From contig NZ_QLSU01000039.1 in the NCBI RefSeq assembly GCF_003268775.1, forward strand, positions 1 to 64,000: a stretch of 64,000 nucleotides of DNA. The letters are read 5' to 3'. A program made the position numbers and the translations under genes. This DNA is from Paraburkholderia unamae. GTDB lineage: Bacteria > Pseudomonadota > Gammaproteobacteria > Burkholderiales > Burkholderiaceae. Below the pieces are notes generated by a model. The model made no database searches. It was not told where the DNA came from and saw only the letters and a list, made by a program, of their open reading frames with translations. This document shows positions 19,031 through 28,591 of this stretch, one piece after another (the first letter of the stretch is position 1; each line of letters begins with the position of its first letter).

Positions 19031-20074
19031 TTACTTCGCGGCCCACGAAGCGAAACGCTGCTCCAGCTCGTCGCCGTGGTCGGTCCAGAACGTCAGGTTC
19101 TGCTGCACCGCGTTCTTGCCGTTGGCAGGCGAATTCGGCAGATTGGACAGCGTCTTCGCGTCGAGCGACTTGATCGCGTTCGAGTTCACCGGGCCGTAGG
19201 CGATATGCTGCGCGTAAGCCTGCTGCGGCTTCGGCGAGAGCGTATAGGCGATGTACTGCTCGGCCAGCGCCTTGTTCGGCGCGCCCTTCGGAATCGCCCA
19301 GTAGTCGAGGTCGTAGATGCTGCCGTTCCACACGACCTTGAGGTTCTTGCCCTCGCGCTGCGCGGCGTCGATACGGCCGTTGAACGCCGTGGACATCACC
19401 ACGTCGCCCGCCACGAGGAACTGCGGCGGCTGCGCGCCCGCTTCCCACCACTGGATATAGGGCTTCAGTTCGTCGAGCTTCTTGAACGCGCGGTCCTGGC
19501 CGGCCTTGGTCGACAGCACCTTGTAGACGTCTTGCGGCGCCACGCCGTCGGCCATCAACGCGAATTCCATGTTGTACTGCGCGCCCTTGCGCATGCCGCG
19601 CTTGCCCGGGAATTTCTTCACGTCCCAGAAGTCGGCCCAGCTCGTGGGCGCGGTCTTGAGCTTGTCGGCGTTATAGGCAAGCGCCGTGGACCACACGAAG
19701 AAGCCCGCGCCGCAAGGCTGCTGCGCAGCCTTCATGAAATCGCCCTTGTTGCCGAGCTTGGCCCAGTCGAGCTTTTCATAGAGACCTTCGTCGCAGCCGC
19801 GCGCGATGTCGCCGGTTTCGACTTCGACCACGTCCCAGTCAACGTGCTTCGCGTCGACCATGGCCTTCACCTTCGCCTGCTCGCCGTTGTACTCGACCGC
19901 GGTGATCTTGTTGCCCGTTTGCGTCTGGAACGGCTCGTTGAACGCCGCTTTCTGCGCGTTGCCATTGGCGCCGCCGAAGTTCACGACGGTCAGCTCCGCG
20001 GCATGCGCCGCGCCGAACGAGAGTGCGAGTGCGGCCGCGACCGCTGCAACGCGCATGTTGCCGATCTGCTTCAT
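19031..20074 (-). CDS. Periplasmic substrate-binding protein of the polyamine-type importer
   Basis: The 347-residue protein starts at ATG 20074 with a strong AAGGAGAAGGG ribosome binding site; the longer upstream reading is a shadow. It has a Sec signal peptide (cleavage after AHA, about residue 25), then a family 1/PotD-like binding fold with LTVVNFGGANGNAQKAAF, DVVEVETGDI, TSWADFWDVKKFPGKRG and the hinge TAFNGRIDAA. The DFWDVKKFPG block is shared by PotD/PotF-like and related GABA/putrescine receptors. It lies second in the operon after the ATPase. Confidence 0.88.
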   Translation of the reverse strand: MKQIGNMRVAAVAAALALSFGAAHAAELTVVNFGGANGNAQKAAFNEPFQTQTGNKITAVEYNGEQAKVKAMVDAKHVDWDVVEVETGDIARGCDEGLYEKLDWAKLGNKGDFMKAAQQPCGAGFFVWSTALAYNADKLKTAPTSWADFWDVKKFPGKRGMRKGAQYNMEFALMADGVAPQDVYKVLSTKAGQDRAFKKLDELKPYIQWWEAGAQPPQFLVAGDVVMSTAFNGRIDAAQREGKNLKVVWNGSIYDLDYWAIPKGAPNKALAEQYIAYTLSPKPQQAYAQHIAYGPVNSNAIKSLDAKTLSNLPNSPANGKNAVQQNLTFWTDHGDELEQRFASWAAK

Positions 20075-20199
20075 GGTGTAGTCCCTTCTCCTTGGTGGTT
20101 TGTCTTGCCGGGCCCTTCGACACGAGAGACGTGGCCCGATCGTCGAGACGCCTGCTTTGCGAAGCAACGGCGCAACCGTGCGCGCCGCGCCCGCACGCC

Positions 20200-21294
20200 T
20201 CATGCGAACACGCGCAGATGCTCCGGCGCGAACTCCAGCGCGACCGGCTGACCGGGCGCGAAGCCGTCGAGCGCCTCGGTGCCGAGCGGCACCTTCACGA
20301 AGCACTCGTCCTGATGGGGCAGGCCACAGCGCATGCGCACGTGGTCGCCGAAATAGATGAGGCCGCGCGCCTCGCCCGCCAGCGCGTTCGCGCCGTCACG
20401 CTTAAAGCCGTGCGCCGCGAGCTTCATGCGCTCGGGCCGGATGCAGGCAATCGCGCTCGCGCCGGTCTGCGCACCCGCCACGTTGCGCCCCTTGAGACGC
20501 GTGCCGTCGGCCAGATGCATTTCGCAGTACTCGCCATCCACGGCGGCGATGGTGCCGCGCAGCCGGTTGCTGTCGCCGATGAAGTTGGCCACGAACTCGT
20601 TGCACGGCGACTCATAGAGCCGGTCCACGCTGTCGAGCTGCTGCACGATGCCCTTGTCGAACACGGCCACGCGGTCCGACATGGTGAGCGCCTCGCCCTG
20701 GTCGTGCGTGACGTAGACGAACGTGACGCCGAGCTTCTCGTGCAATGACTTCAGTTCGTACTGCATATGTTCGCGCAACTGCTTGTCGAGCGCGCCGAGC
20801 GGCTCGTCCATGAGCACGAGCTTGGGCTGGAACACGAGCGCGCGGGCGAGCGCGATACGCTGCTGCTGCCCACCCGAAAGCTGTGCGGGATAGCGCTTCG
20901 CGAAGCCTTCCATGCGCACCATCTTGAGCGCGTCGTTCACGCGCGCGGCGCGCTCGGCGGTGGGCACCTTGCGCACGCCCAGCGGGTAAGCCACGTTTTG
21001 CTCGACCGTGAGATGCGGGAACAGCGCGTAGTTCTGGAACACCATGCCGATGTCGCGCTTGTGCGGCGGCACGTTGTTGAGCAGCTTGCCTTCCAGGCGA
21101 ATCTCGCCGCCGGTGGGAAACTCGAAACCGGCGAGCATCATCAGGCAGGTGGTCTTGCCCGAACCGGACGGCCCGAGCAGCGTCAAGAACTCCCCTTGAT
21201 AAATATCAAGGTCAAGTTGTTTGACGACCAGCGTTTCGCCGTCATAGGTCTTGCGCACGCCGCGAAAGCTGACGATCACGTCCGAACTCTTCAT
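20200..21294 (-). CDS. Polyamine-type ABC importer ATPase (PotA-like)
   Basis: The 364-residue protein from ATG 21294 is preceded by AAGGAGACAGG; the upstream in-frame ATG adds an implausible tail. Walker A GPSGSGKTT is at 41-49, with signature LSGGQQQRIALARAL, Walker B LVLMDEPLGALD, and a C-terminal TOBE-type regulatory domain from about 280. It is the first gene of a leftward four-gene operon (ATPase, binding protein, two permeases) divergent from a MocR-type regulator that may control it. Confidence 0.92.
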   Translation of the reverse strand: MKSSDVIVSFRGVRKTYDGETLVVKQLDLDIYQGEFLTLLGPSGSGKTTCLMMLAGFEFPTGGEIRLEGKLLNNVPPHKRDIGMVFQNYALFPHLTVEQNVAYPLGVRKVPTAERAARVNDALKMVRMEGFAKRYPAQLSGGQQQRIALARALVFQPKLVLMDEPLGALDKQLREHMQYELKSLHEKLGVTFVYVTHDQGEALTMSDRVAVFDKGIVQQLDSVDRLYESPCNEFVANFIGDSNRLRGTIAAVDGEYCEMHLADGTRLKGRNVAGAQTGASAIACIRPERMKLAAHGFKRDGANALAGEARGLIYFGDHVRMRCGLPHQDECFVKVPLGTEALDGFAPGQPVALEFAPEHLRVFA

Positions 21295-21468
21295 CGCCCT
21301 GTCTCCTTGCTCTTCCTTGCTCTTTTCCAGAGGTTTCGCGCCTGCCCGGCCCATGGCCGAAGCGCCTGCGCGCCACCCGTTCCCTTCCGTCACGATTAAA
21401 TAAATTCTGACTGAGACATTAACCGCAACTGACGTGCGAATTACTATAGATGGTTACGGCTCTATTCA

Positions 21469-21505
21469 ATGGAGCCATTTCATTATTCCTGATGGAACCA
21501 CTTCA
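21469..21505 (+). promoter_or_regulatory. Direct repeats before the MocR gene, likely operator
   Basis: ATGGAGCCATTTCA (21469-21482) and ATGGAACCACTTCA (21492-21505) match at 12 of 14 positions and are 23 bases apart start to start, roughly two helical turns. MocR/PdxR regulators typically bind direct repeats. The pair ends 3 bases before the preferred ATG at 21509, which also argues against the longer GTG start at 21434 that would place the repeats in coding sequence. Confidence 0.55.
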
Positions 21506-21508
21506 GCC

Positions 21509-23056
21509 ATGGTCATCCTGTCCGAATGGCTTGCGGCGCAACTCGACAAAGCGAGCGCCGAACCCGCCTACCGCCAGCTTTTGCAGCTCATGCAGCAGGC
21601 CATCCTGACCGGCCGGCTCGCGCCCGGCAGCAAGCTGCCCAGTTCGCGCACGCTCGCGGGGGACCTGGGCGTGGCGCGCAACACCGTGCTGCACGTGTAC
21701 GACCAGTTGAGCGCCGAGGGCTACGTGATCTCCACCACGGGCAGCGGCACCTACGTGGCCGACACGCGCCCGGACACGGCCGCCGTGAGCAGGGCGTCGC
21801 CCGAGAGCGCGAACGCCGGGGGCGAAGACAGCGCGGACAGCGGCAATAACGAAGAAGGCACCGCCTGCCCGCGCGGCGACATGTCGACGCGCGGCCAGCG
21901 GCTCATCGACGAAGCGGGCGTATCGGCCAAGCAGTGGGGGGCGTTCATGCCGGGCGTGCCGGACGTGGCCGAATTTCCCGCGCGCACATGGAGCCGCTTG
22001 CAGGCGCGGCTATGGAAGTCGGCCAATCATGGTTTGCTGACCTACGCGCCCGGCGGCGGCTACCGGCCGCTGCGCCGCGCGCTTTCCGACTATCTGCGCG
22101 TGGCGCGTTCGGTGCGCTGCACACCCGACCAGATCATCATCACGACCGGCATCCACCAGTCCATCGATCTCGCCGTACGCCTGCTCGCCGACGTGGGCGA
22201 CCGCGCCTGGGTGGAAGAACCCTGCTACTGGGGCGCGCGCAGTGTGTTGCAGTCCTCAGGATTGAAGCTCGCGCCCATTCCCGTGGATGACGAAGGGCTC
22301 AATCCGCGCGAACAGGACCTGCGCGACCCGCCGCGCATCGCGCTCGTGACGCCTTCGCACCAGTATCCGCTCGGCATGGTGATGAGCCTCGCGCGCCGCC
22401 GCACGCTGCTCGAATACGCGCGCCAGCACAAGGTGTGGATCGTCGAGGACGACTACGACAGCGAGTTCCGCTACGGCAGCCGCCCGCTCGCCTCGCTGCA
22501 AGGGCTCGACGACTCCGACCGCGTGATCTATGTGGGAAGCCTCGGCAAGCTGCTGTTTCCGGGCCTGCGCATCGGCTACATGGTCGTGCCCGAGCGGCTC
22601 GCGGCCACCTTCCGCACCGGCGTGGCGGAGCTGTATCGCGAAGGCCAGCTCATGCAGCAGGCCGTGCTGGCCGAATTCATCATGGACGGCTACCTCACCT
22701 CGCACGTGCGCCGCATGCGCACGCTGTACGGCGAGCGCCGCCAGTTGCTGATCGACGCGGTCACGCGCCATTTCGGCGACGCGCTGCCGGTCATGGGCGA
22801 CGAAGCGGGCCTGCACTTCGTGCTCGGGCTGCCCGACAGCGCCGACGACCGCGCTGTCACCGCCGCCGCGTACGACGCGGGCGTGATCGTGCGGCCGCTT
22901 GCGGCTTACTATAGCGGGCGCCAGGATCGCAAAGGATTGCTAACGGGTTACGCATGCGTGCCGCATGAGCAGATCGAGCCGGCGTTTGCGACGCTCGCCC
23001 AGGTGATCGAAGAACACGCGTTTGCCAGCCCGCAAAAACTGCGGCGCGCCGGTTGA
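21509..23056 (+). CDS. MocR/PdxR-type regulator: GntR helix-turn-helix fused to an aminotransferase-like domain
   Basis: The 515-residue protein from ATG 21509 has a GntR winged helix (about 15-85; YRQLLQLMQQAILTGRLAPGSKLPSSRTLA in outline), an acidic linker (about 90-140) and a fold-type I aminotransferase domain. PLP-site features are visible: VEEPCYWGARSVLQ, VEDDYDSEFRYG and the Schiff-base lysine in YVGSLGKLLFPGLRIGY. Such regulators use a PLP adduct of an amino compound as signal, as GabR does with GABA or PdxR with PLP. Its divergence from a polyamine/GABA-type importer suggests it senses a related amine (inference). Confidence 0.92.
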   Translation: MVILSEWLAAQLDKASAEPAYRQLLQLMQQAILTGRLAPGSKLPSSRTLAGDLGVARNTVLHVYDQLSAEGYVISTTGSGTYVADTRPDTAAVSRASPESANAGGEDSADSGNNEEGTACPRGDMSTRGQRLIDEAGVSAKQWGAFMPGVPDVAEFPARTWSRLQARLWKSANHGLLTYAPGGGYRPLRRALSDYLRVARSVRCTPDQIIITTGIHQSIDLAVRLLADVGDRAWVEEPCYWGARSVLQSSGLKLAPIPVDDEGLNPREQDLRDPPRIALVTPSHQYPLGMVMSLARRRTLLEYARQHKVWIVEDDYDSEFRYGSRPLASLQGLDDSDRVIYVGSLGKLLFPGLRIGYMVVPERLAATFRTGVAELYREGQLMQQAVLAEFIMDGYLTSHVRRMRTLYGERRQLLIDAVTRHFGDALPVMGDEAGLHFVLGLPDSADDRAVTAAAYDAGVIVRPLAAYYSGRQDRKGLLTGYACVPHEQIEPAFATLAQVIEEHAFASPQKLRRAG

Positions 23057-23098
23057 ACCGTAGCGCGCCGCCAGGGAGTCGAGCCGTGAAATCGCCGC

Positions 23099-26000
23099 TT
23101 ATTTCAGGCCGAAATCCACCCGCGTGGTCGCGCCCTTGTCGTCGATACCCTTCGCGTCCAGCTTCGGCGCGACGACGAACACGCGGCTCGGATCGACCTT
23201 GCCTTCGAAATACTGCTGCACCGCTTGCGCGCGTTCTTGCGCGAGATTGCGCAAGGTGGCGTCGTCAACGGGCGCGTGCTCGGCCAGCGCCTGCTTCATG
23301 TCGTCCACGGGCAGTGTCTTCGTGAAGCCGATCATGTTGTGCGGCTTCTTGAAGTCCGCGTCCTTATAGGCCTTGGTGAGATATTTCGCGTACTCCTTGT
23401 CATCCACCTTGACCTGCGAGGTATCCACGCTTTCGCCGTTGCCCACGGTGTCCTTCACCTTCGCCAGACGCACGAGGCGGTCCACGTAGCGCTCGCGCAG
23501 CGCGGGCGTGTCCACGGCCGGATCGACGCGGCCGATCAGGTCGATCTTGATCGAAGGCTTGTCGTCGAGCGCCTTGGCAATGGTGTCGAGCTTCTTGTTG
23601 TCCGCGTCGCTCAGCGTGGCCGTGCCGGGCGCGAACTCCACGTAGCCCAGTTCCTCGCCGCCGCCGCCGAACGCGTTGGCAAGCAGCGTGAACGGCGCGG
23701 TCACCGCCTTCGCGATGAGATTCAGCACGGCCTTCCAGATCAGACCGCCCAGGCTGAACTCGGGGTTCGAGAGCGAGCCCGACACCGGAATGTTCACGTC
23801 GATCTCACCCTTGCGATTCTTGAGCAGCGAGATGGCGAGCCGCACCGGCAGCTTCGTGGCCGTGTCGTTCTGCACATGGTCGCCGAACGTGAGCTGGTCG
23901 ATGAAGATATGGTTGTTCGCCGTGAGCTGGTCGTTGGCGAGCTGGTAGTGCAGATCGACGTTGAGCTTGCCCTTCGTGATCGGATAGCCCGCGTACTTGG
24001 CCGAGTACGGCGTGAGGTTCGTGAGCTCGATGTCGTGCGCGCTCGCCGTGAGGTCGAGCGAGGGCTTCTCGATGAGCGGGTTCACCGTGCCCTTGATCGA
24101 GAGCGGCCCGTTCGCCGCGAGCTTGGCCGACACATCCACGGGCGCGGGCGTGGTCGACTCGGTGCCGAACGCCCCGACCGTGCCATGGATCTGCACGAGG
24201 TCGGCGGTGTAGTTCGGCTTGATGAAGTTGTCCGTGTAGTTCACGCGGCCGTCTTGCAGCACGAGTTCGCCGAAGTGCATGCGCACGGGGTTCTTCGGCG
24301 GCTGCGCGGCCTGCACCGTGGGCGGCGCGGATGCCGCCGCCGGTGCGGACGCCGTTTGCACGGGCGCGCTCGCCGCCTGCGGCGTGAGCGGCACGGGTTC
24401 GCGGCCGCCGTCCTTGCCGGCGTTCGCGTCCTGCGTGAGCGACTGCGCCGCGCCGGTTTGATGCGCAACCACGTCCTTGAGATTGAGCTTGCCCTGCGCA
24501 TCGAGCAGCACGCGCCCGTAGAAGCCCGTGAAGGTCACGCGGCTCGCGTCCACGTCGGTGCCGCGCGCGTCGTCGTAGTTCGCCTTGAGGTTCGTGAGCG
24601 CGAGCGAGCGCCAGCCCGCGAACGGGCCCGAGGTCGCCTTGTCGAGCATGCGCACGTCCACGAGCGCCGCGTCGCCGCGGTAGTTCGCCTTGAGCGCCTT
24701 GCCCTGCTCCACCGCCAGTTGCCCTTTCATGTTGAGCAGCGCGCTCGCGATCACCGCATTGAGCTGATTGCCGAAATACGGCTCGAACGCGGCGGCGTCG
24801 AGGCGGTTCGCGTCGATCTTCAGTTGTGCCTTGAGCGGCGTGGGGTTCACGTTGCCGCTCAGCGCGAGCGTGCCCTTGCGGTTGACGGTCGCCTTCAGCT
24901 CGATCGGCAGCGGGTGTTTCAGGTCGTCGCTGATCTGCTGGATCTTCAGGTCGAACGGCGTGACGGCGAGCTTCACCGGCCGCTGCGTCGAGTTGTCCGT
25001 GAAGTTGATCGTGCCGTTGCTCAGCGTGAACGCGTCGATCGTGTAGCGCCACTCGGGGCCTTCCTGCACCGACTTCTGCGCCGCGCGAATGGCGGTGCGC
25101 TCGGGCGCGGCCTGGCGCGTGGCGGCAAGCTGCGCGAGGTCGATCTTGCCGTCCTTCTGGCGCTGCGCGTTCAGCACGAGACCGGTCAGGTCCACGGAGG
25201 CGATCTGCGCCTTGCGCGCGGCGAGGTCGACGCCGCTCACCTGCACCGTGCCCTGAGCGAGCGTGATGGCAGGCGCCTTCGCGCCGCGCGGCGCGAGCTT
25301 GAGCGATTCGAGGCCGAGCGTGCTCTCGCCGACCTGCACGGCGGCGGGCTGCTGCGCCCAGTCGGCCTTGAGCGTGGACGTGAGGTTCAGCTTGCCGTCC
25401 AGGATCTGCGCGCCGCTCAGGTTGTCGATATACGGTTGCGCCTGTGGCAGGTTCACGGACTGAAGCGCGATATTGGCCTGGGCGTTCTTGCCGGCGAGGC
25501 TGAGCGTGCCCGACGCCTTCGCCGTGCCGCCGTCGCCCGCGTTGGTCGCAAACGTGAATGGCGCACCGGCTTTCGCGGTGGTCGAGAAGTTCGTGAGCGT
25601 GGTGGAAAGCTGGCTGAATTCGAAGTTCACCGGCCGCGCGGGAAGATCGTCGCGCACGTGCACCGTGCCGTTCGTGAGCGCGAACTGGCGGATCGAGAGA
25701 TCGAGCGGCGCGGGCTTCTCTTCGGCCGGCGCGGCCTGCGCGGCGGCGGCCCCCGATGCGCCGGAAGCGGCCACTGCCGCCGAAGCCGGCGCGGCGGCGG
25801 CTGCTTCCTTTTGCGCCGCCGGCGTGCCCATCAGCTTTTCGACGCTCAGCACACCTTGCTTGTCGCGCGCGACCCAGACGGTCGGCGCGTCGAGCCGGAT
25901 CTCGTCGAAACGATAGACGTTGCCAAACGGTTCGAGCGAAGCCGCCGCCACATGCAGGCTGTGCGCGCCGAAAAACGGCGCGTTGGCGTTGTCGGCGGTG

Positions 26001-26887
26001 TCGATGTCGTCGAGGTCGGTGGTGCCCGACACGCGCAGCGTCGGCTTCTCGCCCGACATCACGAAGTCGAGCTTGAGGTTGGTCGAGAGCTTGCCGCTCT
26101 TCACCGTCACGGGCAGCTTCGTGGGCGCGTAGGTGAGCAGTTTCGGCACGTCGAGGTCGCTCAGGCGCAGCTCGACCTCCGACTCGCGCGTGGCCGAGAA
26201 CGGCTTGGTCCTGCCGTCGATGGCGAGCGTGCTCGCGCCGTCGATGCGCGCGCGCAGCATCGGCTGGACGAAGATGTCGGTCTTGGACGGCAGCGTGGCG
26301 ATGAACGGAATGCCGAGCGACCAGCGGTCGATCACGTGCTTTTCGTTGAGCAGGCGATCGTCGAAGGTGATCTGCCCGTTCTCGATACGGATGTTGGAAA
26401 CCGAGAACGGCGTGGGCTTGCTGTTCGGCTTCGAGGGCGTCGAGAACTTCTCGATGAGGTCGGAGAAGTTGAAGTGCTGCGCGTCGAGCCGCACGATTGT
26501 CGCGCGCGGCGAGTCGAGCCGCAGTTCGTCCACGATGGGCGCGGCGCGGAAGATCGACGACCACGAGGCCTGCACGACGGCGCGCGAGACATCGAAGAAC
26601 TCGCCGTTGCCGCCGCGCTCGCCGATATGCAGGCGATCCGCTTCCAGCCGCAGCGTGTACGGATTGAGCGAAATGCTGCCGATCGTGACGGGCCGGTCGA
26701 GCTGCTTGCTCAACTGCTGCTCGGCGACGTGCCGGATGATGGGTGGCGCGGCGAAGAAGCCGAGCAGCCCGAACACGATGAGAAAGATCACGACGCCCGT
26801 GAGGATGCGCCGGGTGCGGGGCGCGCGCGCGACGGCGCGCACCGATTGCAAGGAAGAGTTCAGCGACGCTTTGTTCAGGCTTGCCAT
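23099..26887 (-). CDS. Very large DUF748 (AsmA-like) envelope protein with an OmpA-like C-terminal region
   Basis: The 1262-residue protein starts at ATG 26887. One N-terminal membrane helix (about 30-52) is followed by the DUF748 opening (APPIIRHVAEQQLSKQLDRPVTIG in outline) and a long beta-rich periplasmic body with repeated strands. Two Ala/Pro-rich linkers are seen, near 360-390 and 790-830. The last ~180 residues contain VEFAPGTATLSDADNKKLDTIA and LAQERAQAVQQYF...VFVVAPK, which look like an OmpA peptidoglycan-binding fold with an insertion. AsmA-superfamily proteins bridge inner and outer membrane and are linked to lipid transport, so a related envelope role is likely (inference). Confidence 0.82.
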   Translation of the reverse strand: MASLNKASLNSSLQSVRAVARAPRTRRILTGVVIFLIVFGLLGFFAAPPIIRHVAEQQLSKQLDRPVTIGSISLNPYTLRLEADRLHIGERGGNGEFFDVSRAVVQASWSSIFRAAPIVDELRLDSPRATIVRLDAQHFNFSDLIEKFSTPSKPNSKPTPFSVSNIRIENGQITFDDRLLNEKHVIDRWSLGIPFIATLPSKTDIFVQPMLRARIDGASTLAIDGRTKPFSATRESEVELRLSDLDVPKLLTYAPTKLPVTVKSGKLSTNLKLDFVMSGEKPTLRVSGTTDLDDIDTADNANAPFFGAHSLHVAAASLEPFGNVYRFDEIRLDAPTVWVARDKQGVLSVEKLMGTPAAQKEAAAAAPASAAVAASGASGAAAAQAAPAEEKPAPLDLSIRQFALTNGTVHVRDDLPARPVNFEFSQLSTTLTNFSTTAKAGAPFTFATNAGDGGTAKASGTLSLAGKNAQANIALQSVNLPQAQPYIDNLSGAQILDGKLNLTSTLKADWAQQPAAVQVGESTLGLESLKLAPRGAKAPAITLAQGTVQVSGVDLAARKAQIASVDLTGLVLNAQRQKDGKIDLAQLAATRQAAPERTAIRAAQKSVQEGPEWRYTIDAFTLSNGTINFTDNSTQRPVKLAVTPFDLKIQQISDDLKHPLPIELKATVNRKGTLALSGNVNPTPLKAQLKIDANRLDAAAFEPYFGNQLNAVIASALLNMKGQLAVEQGKALKANYRGDAALVDVRMLDKATSGPFAGWRSLALTNLKANYDDARGTDVDASRVTFTGFYGRVLLDAQGKLNLKDVVAHQTGAAQSLTQDANAGKDGGREPVPLTPQAASAPVQTASAPAAASAPPTVQAAQPPKNPVRMHFGELVLQDGRVNYTDNFIKPNYTADLVQIHGTVGAFGTESTTPAPVDVSAKLAANGPLSIKGTVNPLIEKPSLDLTASAHDIELTNLTPYSAKYAGYPITKGKLNVDLHYQLANDQLTANNHIFIDQLTFGDHVQNDTATKLPVRLAISLLKNRKGEIDVNIPVSGSLSNPEFSLGGLIWKAVLNLIAKAVTAPFTLLANAFGGGGEELGYVEFAPGTATLSDADNKKLDTIAKALDDKPSIKIDLIGRVDPAVDTPALRERYVDRLVRLAKVKDTVGNGESVDTSQVKVDDKEYAKYLTKAYKDADFKKPHNMIGFTKTLPVDDMKQALAEHAPVDDATLRNLAQERAQAVQQYFEGKVDPSRVFVVAPKLDAKGIDDKGATTRVDFGLK

Positions 26888-27092
26888 GCTTGCTTGCGGA
26901 TGATGCGGCAACAGGCCCGCCGCGGGATGTGGGTCTGAGCTCAGGAATACGGGTGTGCCAGCAAGAGGGTATGCCGACAGCCGGAAGTATAGGTCCGATA
27001 GAAGATCGGACGGCGGTAAAACGCCGCTTTAGGGGGCGCTATTGCGCAACAAGAAGTAACGACGCGCGTGAACGTTGCGCGCTGCATAAACG

Positions 27093-27132
27093 CGCGGGCG
27101 GCGGGACGCTCGATGCGTCCGCGCCGCCCGCG
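27093..27132 (-). terminator. Strong GC hairpin after the DUF1254/1214-like gene
   Basis: Nearly perfect arms of 17-18 bases (CGCGGGCGGCG... / ...CGCCGCCCGCG) with a one-base bulge lie 13 bases beyond the stop codon at 27146. On the minus strand it is followed by only a short T-run, so it may need Rho or act as an RNA end stabiliser. Confidence 0.5.
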
Positions 27133-27145
27133 TTGCTGCCTGCGG

Positions 27146-28591
27146 TTACTGCCGCTCGACGGCGGGCGGCTGCCAGCTGCCGTCGGTCGCCTGCGGCTTC
27201 GCGGCGTAGAGGCGCAGCACGAGGCGGAAGTCGCCATGCGGCGCCGGCACCCAGTTCGCCCCGCCGCGCGGACGCTCGGCGCTCACGTGCACGTCGAGCG
27301 AGCCGTCGCGGTTGCGCCGCGCGCCGCTGCGGTCGCCGAACGCCACGCGCACGGGCGCGTCGGCATCGAGCGCGCCGTCGGCCGTGTAGGCCGTGATCGA
27401 CCAGAAGCCGCGCACCGGCGGCATCTGCTTCGCCGTGAAGTGGAGGGTGTAGCGGTTCGCGCCGCTGAGCGGATGACCGTCGCTGTCCTGGCTCACGCGC
27501 GCGCGCACTTCGTCGCGGCTCGTCGGCAGGCCGGGCGAGGTGTAGGCGGCGTAGGCGCGCAGCGCGTAGTCGGGGCCGTAGTTGCCCGCGTCGGCGCCCA
27601 CCCACAGCCAACCGTTGCCCGCCAGCAGATTGGGCGGCGGCGTCGCGACGCGCGTGCGGCCGTCGGCGAGACCCGCCGTCACGACCGCGGCGTCCTTCGC
27701 GCCCGATGGCAGTTGCGCCGGGTCGCCCGCGCGCACGCCGATGTCGTCGAGAATCTTGAGCGCGTGCGAGTCGTCCGATGCGGGCGGGTTGTCTTCCAGC
27801 GCCTGGGCAAGCCGGTCGAAGAAGCCGCCCGCGTCGAGCGCCGCCACCTGGGCGAACGGCGTGCCCGACGCGACCGGATCGCCGCTTTGCGTGGCGCCGC
27901 CAGGCTCGTTGCCGCGCCCCCCCCGGGCCCCGCGGCTCGCGCGATCGTCCCAGGCGGAAAGCGGCGTTGCCTGCAAGCCGCGCTGCATCTTGCGCACGGC
28001 CGCGAGGTCGCCGCCGCCGCGCGTCTGGATGCGCGCGAGGAACCAGACATAGCGCGTGGTCACTTCCACGCGTTTCACCCGCGCGGGCAGCGTGCCCTTC
28101 CAGCCGACCGGAATGAACGCAATCGTTTGCGCTTTCAGACCGCTGACATGCTCGCCGGCGGGCGCGGCGCCCGTCGACCAGACCACGTTCGTCCACATGT
28201 CGAGCGCGCGCGCGTCCATGTAGCGGCCGTGCGTGTCGGGCAGCGTGACGAGCACGGGTTCGCGCGAAACGTCGAGCCAGCCGCTGGAAGCCAGCGTGTC
28301 CAGATTGGGTTCGGGCGGGCTCGATGCGCCGACCGGCGGCAGCGTTTGCGCATGGCGCAGCGTGTTAGGCGCGGCCTGGCCGGGGCCGCTGCCGGTCGCG
28401 GCGTCGCGCGACACGTCCATCAGCACGAGCGGATAGCCGAATACGTAGGAGTCGGAGACTTCGTCCTTCACCCAGCCATTGTTCTTCTGCGCCACACCGC
28501 CCGGCGCCGAGGCGCATCCGGCGATCAGGGCAACGCAGGCCAGCGCGCAGCCGCGGCGGTACCAAGAGAACTCTCGATGTATTGTTGTCAT
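27146..28591 (-). CDS. DUF1254/DUF1214-like lipoprotein
   Basis: The 481-residue protein from ATG 28591 (MTTIHREFSW) has a lipoprotein signal with lipobox IAGC (about residue 30). The N-terminal half resembles DUF1254 (SDSYVFGYPLVLMDVSR, NTLRHAQTLPP, PNLDTLASSGWLDVSREPVLVTLP in outline). The C-terminal half resembles DUF1214 (YTLHFTAKQMPPVRGFWSITAYTADG in outline, then VHVSAERPRG and WVPAP). Proteins with this pair are common secreted or anchored proteins of unknown biochemical role. A run of about 15 Gly/Arg/Ser residues (near 250) marks a low-complexity loop. The much longer upstream reading has no supporting start signal. Confidence 0.8.
   Translation of the reverse strand: MTTIHREFSWYRRGCALACVALIAGCASAPGGVAQKNNGWVKDEVSDSYVFGYPLVLMDVSRDAATGSGPGQAAPNTLRHAQTLPPVGASSPPEPNLDTLASSGWLDVSREPVLVTLPDTHGRYMDARALDMWTNVVWSTGAAPAGEHVSGLKAQTIAFIPVGWKGTLPARVKRVEVTTRYVWFLARIQTRGGGDLAAVRKMQRGLQATPLSAWDDRASRGARGGRGNEPGGATQSGDPVASGTPFAQVAALDAGGFFDRLAQALEDNPPASDDSHALKILDDIGVRAGDPAQLPSGAKDAAVVTAGLADGRTRVATPPPNLLAGNGWLWVGADAGNYGPDYALRAYAAYTSPGLPTSRDEVRARVSQDSDGHPLSGANRYTLHFTAKQMPPVRGFWSITAYTADGALDADAPVRVAFGDRSGARRNRDGSLDVHVSAERPRGGANWVPAPHGDFRLVLRLYAAKPQATDGSWQPPAVERQ

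Noticed and set aside
23225-26938. 1237-codon open frame on the plus strand opposite the DUF748 gene
   Set aside because: It is an antisense shadow caused by high GC: Arg/Val/Glu-rich composition without family motifs, while the minus strand has a membrane helix and recognisable domains.
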